From contig JBGTNL010000033.1 in the NCBI GenBank assembly GCA_041743085.1, positions 135,513 through 199,512 of the forward strand: a stretch of 64,000 nt of DNA, given 5' to 3'. This DNA is from JAFMPW01 sp041743085. Its GTDB lineage: Bacteria > Bacteroidota > Bacteroidia > Flavobacteriales > Flavobacteriaceae. The position numbers and the translations under genes are program-made. Positions 44,110 to 53,103 of the stretch are shown in pieces (position 1 is the first letter of the stretch; each line of letters starts with the position of its first letter). Under the pieces are notes generated by a model, which saw only the letters and a list, made by a program, of their open reading frames with translations, was not told where the DNA came from and did not search any database.

Positions 44110-44646
44110 TTATTTTTTTATGATTGTTTTTAATTTTTCACGGGCATGATATAATCTTGATTTTACCGTACCCGGGGGAATTCCCAAAATCGTACTTATT
44201 TCTTTAAGGGAGTAGTCCTCCATATAAAACAGATGTAGCACCTGCTGCTGATCACGGGGTAGTGTCCGCACCCCTGTCCTAAGTTTGTCAAGATCGGATT
44301 CATTATAGTAGGTATTGGTGTCCTGATCGTTAGTTCTACCGAATTCTACCAGGCCGTCTCGCTCTTTGATGTTCTTGTTTACATAATCCAGGGATTTTCT
44401 TGTTACAATTCGCAACGCCCAACTTCCAAATCGGTTAGGGTCTCTTAGACCAGTCACTTTCTTCATAATAATACCCCAACAATCCTGCACTATATCTTTG
44501 GCAGCATCCAGGTCATGGGTATACCAATAAGCGTGCCTGCACAGTTTTGGATGATGCTTTCCAACCAATAGGCTAAGCGCTTTATTGCTTCCCGATTGGT
44601 ATTGCAAAACCAGTAAGCCATCAACTATTTTATCCGTGTTTCCCAT
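44110..44646 (-). CDS. ECF-type RNA polymerase sigma factor
   Basis: Sigma-70 family extracytoplasmic-function sigma factor, 178 residues. Region 2 spans about 10-85 (LVLQYQSGSNKALSLLVGKHHPKLCRHAYWYTHDLDAAKDIVQDCW). Region 4 is about 125-177 (LPRDQQQVLHLFYMEDYSLKEISTILGIPPGTVKSRLYHAREKLK), with the helix-turn-helix intact. It is transcribed leftward, with the DUF6768 gene behind it, and is divergent from rlmD. The signal it answers is unknown. Confidence 0.92.
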   Translation of the reverse strand: MGNTDKIVDGLLVLQYQSGSNKALSLLVGKHHPKLCRHAYWYTHDLDAAKDIVQDCWGIIMKKVTGLRDPNRFGSWALRIVTRKSLDYVNKNIKERDGLVEFGRTNDQDTNTYYNESDLDKLRTGVRTLPRDQQQVLHLFYMEDYSLKEISTILGIPPGTVKSRLYHAREKLKTIIKK

Positions 44647-44765
44647 TATAATTACTACAAGCTAGACAGATAAAAGTTCAAAAGGTTCAAAATTTTAATC
44701 TTTTTTTAGTACGATTCCTTTTAAAGATAGGATTATAGATTCGCCTTAAACAGTACATTTGCCCT

Positions 44766-46178
44766 ATGCGCACAAAAAGAGAGCATAAAGTGTTTGAGGC
44801 TGTAGAGGTTATCGATGCGGGAGCAAAGGGGAAATCGGTGGCTAAGGCACCGGACGGTCGGGTGATATTTCTTTCGAATGCCGTTCCAGGTGATGTTGTG
44901 GACATTATCACTACCAAAAAGCGCAAGTCATACTTGGAAGGTGTCGCTACGAATTTTCACTCTTTTTCCGACAAACGCGTCGAACCTGAATGTAAACATT
45001 TTGGTGTGTGTGGAGGCTGTAAATGGCAATATATGGGCTACGAGCATCAATTGTTGTACAAGCAAAAGGAAGTAATAAATAACCTCCGGCGTATTGGACA
45101 CTTAGAGTTACCGAACATCTCTCCTATTCTTGCCTGTGAAAAAGAATATTTCTACAGAAATAAAATGGAGTTCTCTTTTTCCGATAATAAATGGCTCACC
45201 AGGGAAGAAATGAAAACAGGTGTAGAAATTGCCGACAAAAATGCCCTTGGATTTCACATTCCCGGAATGTGGGACAAAATACTGGATATTGAGAAATGCC
45301 ATCTGCAAAAAGATCCTTCCAATGCTATCAGAGTAGAAATTAAATCTTTCGCTACCAAAAACGATTTATCATTCTTCAATACCAAAAATCAGGAAGGATT
45401 GCTTCGGACATTGATGATCCGCACCACCACAACCGGAAATCTTATGGTGCTTATACAATTTCGGGAGGACGACAAGGATAAACGGCAATTGCTGCTTGAA
45501 CATCTTAACAGGACATTTCCCGAAATCACCTCCTTGCTCTACGTCATCAACAGGAAGCAGAATGACACTATTTATGATCAGGAAGTGATGTGTTATTCCG
45601 GAAAAGATCACATTTATGAGGAAATGGAGGGCTTACGGTTTAAAATCACGGCGAAATCATTCTATCAGACCAACTCCGAACAGGCCTATGAGCTCTATAA
45701 AATCGTCAGGGAATATGCTGCCCTTACAGGTACTGAATTGGTTTATGATCTGTATACCGGCACCGGAACCATAGCACAATTCTTGGCAAAGAAAGCGCAA
45801 AAAGTTGTGGGGTTAGAAGCCATACCTGAAGCTGTTGAGGCAGCGAAGAGCAATGCGAAAATGAATAAAATTTACAATACGGATTTCTTTGCAGGAGATA
45901 TAAAAAATCTATTTTCACCGGATTTTATTATTGACAATGGCCTTCCGGATATCATTATCACCGATCCTCCAAGAGAAGGCATGCATAAGGAAGTAGTTGC
46001 GCAAATTCTAAACATGGCCCCGCCAAAAGTCATTTACGTTAGTTGCAACAGTGCTACGCAAGCGCGCGATATCGAAATGATGAAGCACAAATATATTGTA
46101 AAAAAGATCCAACCGGTAGATATGTTCCCGCAGACACATCACGTTGAAAATGTCGTACTTTTGGAACATCAAATTTGA
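44766..46178 (+). CDS. rlmD: 23S rRNA (uracil(1939)-C(5))-methyltransferase RlmD
   Basis: Iron-sulfur, SAM-dependent RNA methyltransferase of 470 residues. A TRAM domain is at 1-65 (VIDAGAKGKSVAKAPDG). The [4Fe-4S] motif is CKHFGVCGGCKWQY (about 77-90). The SAM domain has VYDLYTGTGTIAQFLA and the catalytic DPPREGMHKEV and YVSCNSATQARDIEMM regions; the nucleophilic cysteine is in VSCN. RlmD versus RumB/TrmA type is settled by the TRAM domain and iron-sulfur cluster. The DUF6452 gene follows with a short gap. Confidence 0.93.
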   Translation: MRTKREHKVFEAVEVIDAGAKGKSVAKAPDGRVIFLSNAVPGDVVDIITTKKRKSYLEGVATNFHSFSDKRVEPECKHFGVCGGCKWQYMGYEHQLLYKQKEVINNLRRIGHLELPNISPILACEKEYFYRNKMEFSFSDNKWLTREEMKTGVEIADKNALGFHIPGMWDKILDIEKCHLQKDPSNAIRVEIKSFATKNDLSFFNTKNQEGLLRTLMIRTTTTGNLMVLIQFREDDKDKRQLLLEHLNRTFPEITSLLYVINRKQNDTIYDQEVMCYSGKDHIYEEMEGLRFKITAKSFYQTNSEQAYELYKIVREYAALTGTELVYDLYTGTGTIAQFLAKKAQKVVGLEAIPEAVEAAKSNAKMNKIYNTDFFAGDIKNLFSPDFIIDNGLPDIIITDPPREGMHKEVVAQILNMAPPKVIYVSCNSATQARDIEMMKHKYIVKKIQPVDMFPQTHHVENVVLLEHQI

Positions 46179-46195
46179 TAAGAAAAGTATTGTTT

Positions 46196-46726
46196 ATGGT
46201 ATTAATACCACATAAAGTTCCCCTGAAAAAAATTTACCGGACACTTTTGATTTTTTTAGCTGCGCTATTTTATTTTGCTTGTGAAAAAGATGATATATGT
46301 GTGGACGGGGATACACCACTCCTCATCATCAGGTTCTATGATTCGGAAAACACAACTGAATTCAAATCGGTTCCCAATTTGAGGGTAGTTGGGATAGGCC
46401 AGAATAACCCTGTAAATACTTTTATGGATCGTACGTCAACCGATTCCATTGGTATCCCACTTCGGATTAACGAAACTGATACCGGCTTTATGATGATCGT
46501 AAATTCAGCGGATGAAGATGACACCGAAACAGGCAACATTGATACACTCACCTTCAGTTACAATACACAGGAAGTATTTGTATCAAGGGCTTGCGGTTTT
46601 ATTGCCAACTATGATTCCCTCACGCCCAACCTGGACCAAGGTTCTGAAAACTGGATTCAGAATATAGAGCTCGTTTCGTCTCTGGTTCAAAAGCAAGATA
46701 GCGCGCATGTTAAAATATTTCATTAG
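46196..46726 (+). CDS. DUF6452 family lipoprotein
   Basis: About 176 residues with an N-terminal lipoprotein signal (LIFLAALFYFAC, acylated cysteine about residue 29) and a short DICVDGDTPLLIIRFYD motif that marks the family. The rest is a beta-rich domain with TLTFSYNTQEVFVSRACGF. ATG 46196 is favoured; a TTG at 46175 inside the rlmD stop is less likely. It overlaps the DUF6048 gene by 20 bases; the two families travel together after rlmD in flavobacteria and are probably functional partners at the outer membrane. Role unknown. Confidence 0.8.
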   Translation: MVLIPHKVPLKKIYRTLLIFLAALFYFACEKDDICVDGDTPLLIIRFYDSENTTEFKSVPNLRVVGIGQNNPVNTFMDRTSTDSIGIPLRINETDTGFMMIVNSADEDDTETGNIDTLTFSYNTQEVFVSRACGFIANYDSLTPNLDQGSENWIQNIELVSSLVQKQDSAHVKIFH

Positions 46727-47492
46727 TATCTGTTTTAGTTTCTCGCTTGTACTGGGTTACGCGCAAAACAGCGCAGAAGATCCCCGGTCACAAGATTCCG
46801 TGGAATATAAGCAGCCTTATGGCATTCGGGCGGGGATAGACCTAAGCAGGCCCGTTCTGTCTTTCTTTAATGATGACTATACAGGGTTGGAATTTGTGGG
46901 CGATTACAGGCTTACACAAAATTTATACCTGGCCGCGGAATTGGGTAATGAAAAAAAAAACAGGCAGGAGGAACTGGGCAATGTAAATAACGGCAACACT
47001 GCGAAACTCTATAACTTTATTACCTCGGGCAGCTATCTTAAATTAGGGATAGACTACAATACCTACGAAAATTGGTATGGAATGCATAATTCTATATTCA
47101 TAGGCGGGCGCTATGCGGTAAGTAGTTTTAGCCAGACACTGAACAACTATTCCATCTATGACAGCAACAGGTATTGGAATGGGGATACATTTCTTCAAGG
47201 CGGAACGGCACCTGAAGAGTTCAGTGGATTGAATTCGACGTGGCTCGAATTTATTTTCGGAGCAAAAGCGGAATTATTTGCCAACATTTACCTGGGTGCC
47301 AGTGTTCGGCTTGGATTTTTGATCAGTAATAAGGAATCGGACAAATTTCCAAACTTGTGGATTCCAGGTTTCAATAAAGTAACCGATGGCAGTAAATTTG
47401 GGGTGGGTTATAACTATTCTATTTCCTATTTTTTGCCCCTATACAAGAAAGCAAAAAAGGCGAGGAATGCGGCAATTGGAACCGAACAGTGA
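46707..47492 (+). CDS. DUF6048 family outer membrane protein
   Basis: 261 residues with a signal peptide (FISICFSFSLVLGYAQ) and a pattern of alternating hydrophobic strands with aromatic ends (YLAAELGNEKKNRQ, FITSGSYLKLGIDYNTYE, YNYSISYFLPLY), as expected of an eight-to-twelve-stranded beta barrel. The start lies 20 bases inside the upstream DUF6452 gene, indicating translational coupling. It likely resides in the outer membrane with the DUF6452 lipoprotein. Function unknown. Confidence 0.78.
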   Translation: MLKYFISICFSFSLVLGYAQNSAEDPRSQDSVEYKQPYGIRAGIDLSRPVLSFFNDDYTGLEFVGDYRLTQNLYLAAELGNEKKNRQEELGNVNNGNTAKLYNFITSGSYLKLGIDYNTYENWYGMHNSIFIGGRYAVSSFSQTLNNYSIYDSNRYWNGDTFLQGGTAPEEFSGLNSTWLEFIFGAKAELFANIYLGASVRLGFLISNKESDKFPNLWIPGFNKVTDGSKFGVGYNYSISYFLPLYKKAKKARNAAIGTEQ

Positions 47493-47590
47493 TTATGAAA
47501 TTTGGTCTGATCATACAGAACCATACGTACTTAGAACCTTTTTCCGCTTACCCGAAGATCGCAGCGGTATTCCGTCTACATATTCCATTT

Positions 47591-47657
47591 CTAGTGTGGT
47601 GATTGCTAAGTTGGCTTACTAAATTTTTGCTGATAATTTTTCTTTGTGCAAGGCAAA
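47591..47657 (+). repeat. dispersed repeat copy B (67 bases)
   Basis: 62 of 67 bases match the minus strand of 25692-25758. It lies in a 461-base gap (47493-47953) between the DUF6048 gene and the convergent RlmL-like gene. Unlike copy A, no second inverted end (CCACACTA) appears within the next 200 bases, so this copy may be truncated. The remainder of the gap has no convincing gene. A broken minus-strand frame around 47660-47930 could be coding debris. Confidence 0.6.
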
Positions 47658-47953
47658 CCAGCGTTGCATTTTTGCCTAAAATTTCGATGAACTCGTTTAT
47701 CAATTCCTTTTCGTCCCTAAAATCCGAGGTTGTGGATAGTCCAAACTTATACCCCTCAGCCCCTGATCGTCTAGATTTAAATTGGCGCACCCCGCTTTAT
47801 TTTCTAAGCTTGTTTGGAAAAATAATGGAAGAAAGCAGTTCACCTGTAGTATTGTAAACAACATCCATTTTAGCGAACAGGTTGAAAACTAAAATATTAT
47901 GATCCTTGTGCTGTGCGTGGTATACCTGTTAATCTGGAATATTCTTTTAACTG

Positions 47954-49111
47954 CTAATTTTTGAACTTTGCCTTTTTACTTCCCTCATAGATTTGGTATG
48001 AAACTAATTTAGATTCCAGTTGGCCATTGAAAACTTTAATTTTTCGGGAAGTTCGAAGACCGACAAATTTGAGGGCTTCCAAATTGGCGGTTACGAACCA
48101 GGCATTGGTTCCCGGATATTTTTGCTTTAAGGTATCTCCAATACCGGCGTAAAATGTCTCCATATCAACGGTGAGCCGTTCTCCATAAGGCGGATTAAAA
48201 ACCATATGAAGCGGCTTGTCCGTAAATTTATCGGTTTTAAAGAAATCCCGTTGTTCTACGGTTATATAGTCAGACAAGCCTGCATTTTCAACATTATCCT
48301 GCGTCTTTCTCACTGCGGAAGGGGCCATATCATAACCCACTATCCTATGGTGAAACTCCCTGGCCTTATTCAGGCTGGCTTTCCTGATTTTATCAAAGAA
48401 AGTAACATCAAAATCATTCCATTTCATAAAACCAAATTCCTTTCTATTGATATTGACCGGAATGTTGCAGGCAATCATGGCCGCCTCTATCAACAGGGTC
48501 CCGCTTCCGCACATGGGATCCAGGAAATCACTTCTACCGTCCCACCCACTTAGAAGCAGAAGGCCTGCCGCAAGAACCTCATTAATGGGCGCAATGTTGG
48601 TTGCCGTTCGGTACCCGCGCTTATGCAGCGAACTTCCAGAACTATCGAGAGAAATGGTACACTGATTGTGCTGAATATGGACGTTTAAGGCCAGATCAGG
48701 GGAATTGATGTCTACATTGGGACGTCTTCCATCCGTAGCTCGAAATTTGTCCGCAATGGCATCTTTTACTTTTTGGGCCACATAAAGAGAATGCGTAAAG
48801 ATGTCAGAATTTACGGTGGCATCTATGGCAAACGTAGTCTCCGTACTGAGGTAGCCGGACCACTCCATAGCATAAATTTTGTCGTAAAGATCTTTTTCGT
48901 CCCGTATATAAAACGAATGTATGGGTTTTAATATCTTTACGGCAGTACGGAGACAAAGGTTGGCCTTATACATAAAGCCGTCATCCCCTTCGAACGAAAC
49001 ATTACGTATTCCTTCTTTTATATAACCGGCACCCAGATCCCTTAATTCCCTGGCAAGAACCTCTTCGAACCCATATAGGGTTTTAGCCACCATTTTAAAG
49101 TTTGTACTCAT
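47954..49111 (-). CDS. class I SAM-dependent RNA methyltransferase, THUMP-containing (RlmL/TrmN-like)
   Basis: 385 residues. An N-terminal THUMP/ferredoxin-like RNA-binding part (about 1-155: FKMVAKTLYGFEEVLARELRDLG) is followed by a methyltransferase domain with FLDPMCGSGTLLIEAAMIACNIP (SAM motif I) and the catalytic VFNPPYGERL. Relatives modify N2 of guanosine in 23S rRNA (RlmL) or in tRNA (TrmN). Which target applies here is not decided by the sequence. It has a TATTTTTG -7-like element at 49139-49132 on the minus strand and stands alone. Confidence 0.88.
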   Translation of the reverse strand: MSTNFKMVAKTLYGFEEVLARELRDLGAGYIKEGIRNVSFEGDDGFMYKANLCLRTAVKILKPIHSFYIRDEKDLYDKIYAMEWSGYLSTETTFAIDATVNSDIFTHSLYVAQKVKDAIADKFRATDGRRPNVDINSPDLALNVHIQHNQCTISLDSSGSSLHKRGYRTATNIAPINEVLAAGLLLLSGWDGRSDFLDPMCGSGTLLIEAAMIACNIPVNINRKEFGFMKWNDFDVTFFDKIRKASLNKAREFHHRIVGYDMAPSAVRKTQDNVENAGLSDYITVEQRDFFKTDKFTDKPLHMVFNPPYGERLTVDMETFYAGIGDTLKQKYPGTNAWFVTANLEALKFVGLRTSRKIKVFNGQLESKLVSYQIYEGSKKAKFKN

Positions 49112-49194
49112 AGCCTATTCTAAGAATACCGCAAAAATACACTAATTTTAGCCCGGATGATTTGTAAAACCCTTATCCTCTTAATTACCGCCCC

Positions 49195-49866
49195 ATGACC
49201 CATTTATTCCTGATCCTGGCCGTTTTGCTGAGTTTTGGTTTTGTCTATTTTTTCAAACCAAAAAAAGAGGAAGCGCTGCGATTGTTACTCGCTTTCAGCG
49301 GTTCTTTTTTATTGGCGCTTACCCTCTTTGAGTTGTTCCCAACCGTCTATGCATATTCCGATACCAAAACAATTGGCGTTTTTATTATGCTCGGAATCCT
49401 GTTGCAGGTATTCCTGGAGTTTTTTTCAAAAGGTGCTGAACATGGCCATGTTCACTTAAACCCCAAAAACGCATCCTTTCCGTGGTTATTATTTGTAAGC
49501 CTATCCATTCATGCACTTCTGGAGGGTTTGCCGATTGCACGTCATGATGCCATCTTCTATGGTATCCTTATTCACAAAGTTCCCATTGCCCTGATCCTCA
49601 GTATTTTCTTGTTGAATTCCAATCTGAAAAGTGGTTATGCTTTTCTGTTCATGTTGCTGTTTTCGTTAATGACACCTCTTGGAAGCTATTTAACCGAAAA
49701 TTTTAATTTTGTTACCGAGTATTATGCCCCGCTTACGGCAATTGTCATTGGGATCTTCCTTCATATTTCTACCGTCATCTTATTTGAAAGTTCCGAGGAA
49801 CATCGTTTTACCATGAGAAAACTATCCGCAATAGTGCTGGGGGTTTTAATCGCATATTTTCTATAG
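49195..49866 (+). CDS. ZIP family divalent metal transporter
   Basis: Inner-membrane transporter of 223 residues with about eight helices. The metal path is marked by the helix-IV HALLEGLPIARHDA motif and the helix-V HKVPIALILSIF motif, the histidine pattern of ZIP proteins. The histidine-rich loop HGHVH precedes. It probably imports zinc or iron. It ends directly against the GTG of the DUF4268 gene, so they are co-transcribed. Confidence 0.87.
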   Translation: MTHLFLILAVLLSFGFVYFFKPKKEEALRLLLAFSGSFLLALTLFELFPTVYAYSDTKTIGVFIMLGILLQVFLEFFSKGAEHGHVHLNPKNASFPWLLFVSLSIHALLEGLPIARHDAIFYGILIHKVPIALILSIFLLNSNLKSGYAFLFMLLFSLMTPLGSYLTENFNFVTEYYAPLTAIVIGIFLHISTVILFESSEEHRFTMRKLSAIVLGVLIAYFL

Positions 49867-50295
49867 GTGTTTGGCAGGGAAACATCAAAACAATTGCGGC
49901 GGGAATTCTGGACTTCCTGCGGCAAATCATTTCCCCGTAAATGGTTGAGGTACAATACCGGGATTAAAGGATTGTCGCTGAAATTCCATTTTGATATGCG
50001 CAAGGCGCTGGTTTCAAGGGATATTGAATTAAAGGATTTAGAAAAAAGGATACAGCTATGGGAGAAATTGATCACCCTGAAATATATTACAACGTCAGAC
50101 TTTTTACCTCTTGCCATTTTTGATGATTCTTTTGTCCCCGACAATCAAAAGGAGATTTCCAGGATGTATGTTGAGAAACCTGGGGTTTCTATTCACAATA
50201 AGGCTATCTGGCCGGACACAATGGTCTTTTTTAATAATTCTGTGAATCAGTTTGAATCTTTTTTCGAAGAATATAGGGAGTTTCTTACTCCTTAA
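49867..50295 (+). CDS. DUF4268 family protein
   Basis: 142 residues beginning with GTG right after the ZIP stop (zero spacing). The N-terminal QLRREFWTSCGKSFPRKWL and LYNTGIKGLSLKFHF-type segments, then the LEKRIQLWEKL helix and KEISRMYVEKPGVSIHNK, match DUF4268 proteins of Bacteroidota. Some DUF4268 domains are found attached to restriction or nuclease proteins, but this stand-alone form has no known activity. The last 4 bases overlap the convergent Gfo/Idh gene. Confidence 0.78.
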   Translation: MFGRETSKQLRREFWTSCGKSFPRKWLRYNTGIKGLSLKFHFDMRKALVSRDIELKDLEKRIQLWEKLITLKYITTSDFLPLAIFDDSFVPDNQKEISRMYVEKPGVSIHNKAIWPDTMVFFNNSVNQFESFFEEYREFLTP

Positions 50296-51674
50296 TTTTG
50301 CGTTTCCCTCGCCAATTGATAGGCTTTAATTGTGGTGTAATATTTTGAAATTGTATTGGGAACTTCCCATTCGGGTAGCTTTCCCTGCTCCAGATATTCC
50401 AGGTAATTCCTGGTAACCTGGGCAAAATGTGCCTCGTGCCCCACTTTAAATTCTTCCGGAATAGTTATGTGCCATGTGGTATCTGAGATCCTTTTAGCAG
50501 AAGTACCCGGAAAAGCCTCAGAGACTTTATGCGCTATTGCGGTATTCAAAGCACCTTCAAAATCATCCGGTTTCTTTGCCTCAATATACAGCGTGGATTT
50601 GTATTCCTCTTCAGGGCCTTGTTTTATTATAAGATTACCCTTGGTTCCCCGCATAACGCTGTAGTGGGTATCACCTGTGCCTTCGGGTGCCTGATAATTC
50701 CAAACAACCGAAACCCTGGCGTGTTTGCCATTTATAATGTAATTCATTTCCCCATTACAAAATACCTGTAAGATCCCATCTTTCACGTTGTTTTGCAGAT
50801 AGGCAGGATAGTCATTCAAGCCCGTAACTTTTTCAAATTGTTCCAAAGTAAGCTGGGTAGGCCAACGCCGTGCGGAGAGAATTCCAATCCGGGTAGTATC
50901 TATAATTTCTTCAGGGAAGGCTTCCCATTGTATGAGATCAACAAGGTGCGTGGTAACGTCCACAATTCCTTCTCCCTCCTCATTCACGTCAAAAAACCAT
51001 GGCGGTCTAACCAACTGTTGCCCAGAGACCTGCTTGAAAAAATGATGTACACTTTCCTTACTGATGGCAGGCTTTTCGGGTGTTCCCTCTATAAGTTCCC
51101 CGAAAACGTCGGGCATGGTGGAAAATAGCTTTTGCATCGCAGTGGTGGCTTCAAACCGCTCTGTCATTATATCATAGATGAGTACCCCATTTTCTTTGGC
51201 AATCGCAAATGCTGTTTTTAGTTTTTCAAAACCTTCGGGATCAATAACCAAAGGTTTATCAGCATAGACATTTAGTCCGGCTTTTACAGCTTCGAGTATA
51301 TAATCTATTTTCTTGGAATTCTTTCCTGCCACGACCATTACATTTCCGGCTTTCCGGGCAATCATTTGTTCCAGATAGTCAGCCCCCAGATGGGTCTTCA
51401 ACTTCCAGGCCGTCGGATTCTCTTCCCGTATATTGTAAGCATTGATCTTGTCCAAAAAATCCTGAACCTCGGGCCCTTCGGGTGCATAAATATGGATAGT
51501 TGAATCAACCTGGACATACATTGATTTGTGCACCAGAGCCGCGTGAAAATGCCCGGGATCCAAGGTCATTAACTTTACCTTTTCCGAAACCGCTGCCATA
51601 TCTTTTTCCGGTTGTTTCTCCTCTCCGCATGCGAAGCAGAGCAGCAATAGGGCCACACGTATTTTAAACTTCAT
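50292..51674 (-). CDS. Gfo/Idh/MocA family oxidoreductase, lipoprotein type
   Basis: NAD(P)-dependent dehydrogenase of 460 residues with a lipoprotein signal (VALLLLCFAC, cysteine near 16), so it should sit outside the cytosol. The Rossmann half includes VMVVAGKNSKKIDYILEAVKAGLNVYADKPLVI, where DKP stands for the usual EKP lysine-proline motif. The C-terminal half is the Gfo/Idh alpha-beta sheet domain, recognised from GEGIVDVTTHLVDLIQW. Members oxidise sugar hydroxyls or remove sugars through a keto intermediate. It is the last gene of the susC-susD operon, 37 bases behind the second Gfo/Idh gene. Confidence 0.82.
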   Translation of the reverse strand: MKFKIRVALLLLCFACGEEKQPEKDMAAVSEKVKLMTLDPGHFHAALVHKSMYVQVDSTIHIYAPEGPEVQDFLDKINAYNIREENPTAWKLKTHLGADYLEQMIARKAGNVMVVAGKNSKKIDYILEAVKAGLNVYADKPLVIDPEGFEKLKTAFAIAKENGVLIYDIMTERFEATTAMQKLFSTMPDVFGELIEGTPEKPAISKESVHHFFKQVSGQQLVRPPWFFDVNEEGEGIVDVTTHLVDLIQWEAFPEEIIDTTRIGILSARRWPTQLTLEQFEKVTGLNDYPAYLQNNVKDGILQVFCNGEMNYIINGKHARVSVVWNYQAPEGTGDTHYSVMRGTKGNLIIKQGPEEEYKSTLYIEAKKPDDFEGALNTAIAHKVSEAFPGTSAKRISDTTWHITIPEEFKVGHEAHFAQVTRNYLEYLEQGKLPEWEVPNTISKYYTTIKAYQLARETQN

Positions 51675-51711
51675 CTATCTTTTGAATAATTATATTTTTA
51701 TAAAAGGATAG

Positions 51712-53088
51712 CTAAACCTTCACATAGTTCGTTCCATACGGTTTTCGCTGTTCCCTGCTCAACAATTCATTGGCCTCCTTGTCTTTTACAAATTGTTCCT
51801 TTTCATTATCCCATTTTAATTTTCTCGGAAATTTCATCGCAATATGGCTTATTAAACACACTACACACGCCTTGTGGCCAATTTCAATGGGAGAGATTGG
51901 TTTCTTTCTCGTTTTAATACATTCCAGCCAATTGCCGTGCTGATCATCGCTCTTATATAAATGTATTTCATTCGGTCCTATTTCGGATTCCAAAATCCCG
52001 GGGTCAGAGGCGTCCAGGGCTTTGCTGCTCTTTTCCTTGTCTACAGGATCACTGGCAGAGGCATTGTAATCGCCGCGCGAAACAAATATCCATCCATCGG
52101 TGCCCTCATATCGTATGCCATTGGTATATCCCTGACTGGTATAGACTGTAATACCCTTATCGTATTCGTGTTTTATAAAGAAGTCCTCATGAACGTTCCA
52201 TAGGCCCGACTTCGGGAACTCGGCCAGAGATTCCACGGTTATGGGTCCAGTATGTTCGGTGTTTATTCCCCAGGCCGCGGAATCGTAATGGTGCTGTCCC
52301 CAACCGGTGATCATTCCCGCCCCGTATTGTTCAATACGCAACCAGCCCGGCCTTCCATAGCCTTCTTGAGGATGTACGCCAATTTCTGTGTAAGGTCTTT
52401 CCTGGGTGGATCCCAGCCACATATCATAATTTAATCCGGACGGCACCGGCATTTGATCCGCTTCCGGCCCACTTGGATCCCCGGGCAAGCCAATCTTCAC
52501 CGTATGTATTTTACCAATTCTCCCGTTTCTTACCAATTCCGCAGCAACCCTAAACTGAGCCATCGACCGCTGTTGGGTGCCAACCTGAAGGATAACATCC
52601 GTCTTTTTAATTACATCCCTGAGCTGTTGCCCTTCCTCTAAGGTCAATGAAGTCGGTTTTTGCAAATAAATATCTTTTCCGGCCAGAGCGGCTTCCATGG
52701 CAGGTTGGGAATGCCAATGATCCGGAGTGCTTATAATTACCGCATCAATATCCTTGTTCAACAGGAGTTCACGGTAATCGCTATAGGTTTTTATATCCAC
52801 ATAATTGTCCTTCCCCGTTTTTTCCTTATAGAAACCATTTACAAGGGTTTTTGCATCCATAACACGTTTGGAGTCTACATCACAAACGGCCACAAAGCGG
52901 GCATCATCAAATCTGATGGTATCGTGAATATCGTGATCTCGCGCAATTCTGCCACAACCAATCTGGCCGATATTTATTTTATTGCTCGGGGCATTTTTGC
53001 CTAATACATGAGCCGGCACTATTGTGGGAAAACCAACGATTGCAGCCGTTCCCATGGCACTTTTATTAATAAATTTACGTCGTTCCAT
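51712..53088 (-). CDS. Gfo/Idh/MocA family oxidoreductase with Tat signal
   Basis: 458 residues. The N-terminal MERRKFINKSAMGTAAIVG is a Tat signal (RRKF, with a hydrophobic h-region), so the enzyme and its bound cofactor are exported folded. The Rossmann loop GQIGCGRIARDHD (about 42-54) and the motif DAVIISTPDHWHSQPAMEAALAGKDIYLQKPTSL are typical, with QKP replacing EKP. The C-terminal sheet domain continues to the end. Together with the lipoprotein Gfo/Idh it gives two exported oxidoreductases in one operon. The substrate is unknown; a sugar is likely from context. Confidence 0.85.
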   Translation of the reverse strand: MERRKFINKSAMGTAAIVGFPTIVPAHVLGKNAPSNKINIGQIGCGRIARDHDIHDTIRFDDARFVAVCDVDSKRVMDAKTLVNGFYKEKTGKDNYVDIKTYSDYRELLLNKDIDAVIISTPDHWHSQPAMEAALAGKDIYLQKPTSLTLEEGQQLRDVIKKTDVILQVGTQQRSMAQFRVAAELVRNGRIGKIHTVKIGLPGDPSGPEADQMPVPSGLNYDMWLGSTQERPYTEIGVHPQEGYGRPGWLRIEQYGAGMITGWGQHHYDSAAWGINTEHTGPITVESLAEFPKSGLWNVHEDFFIKHEYDKGITVYTSQGYTNGIRYEGTDGWIFVSRGDYNASASDPVDKEKSSKALDASDPGILESEIGPNEIHLYKSDDQHGNWLECIKTRKKPISPIEIGHKACVVCLISHIAMKFPRKLKWDNEKEQFVKDKEANELLSREQRKPYGTNYVKV

Positions 53089-53103
53089 TTTTTAGGTTTG
53101 ATT

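Noticed and set aside
47603..47857. 84-residue plus-strand frame after the DUF6048 gene
   Set aside because: It begins within dispersed repeat copy B and has antisense-like, serine-rich composition; no family pattern.
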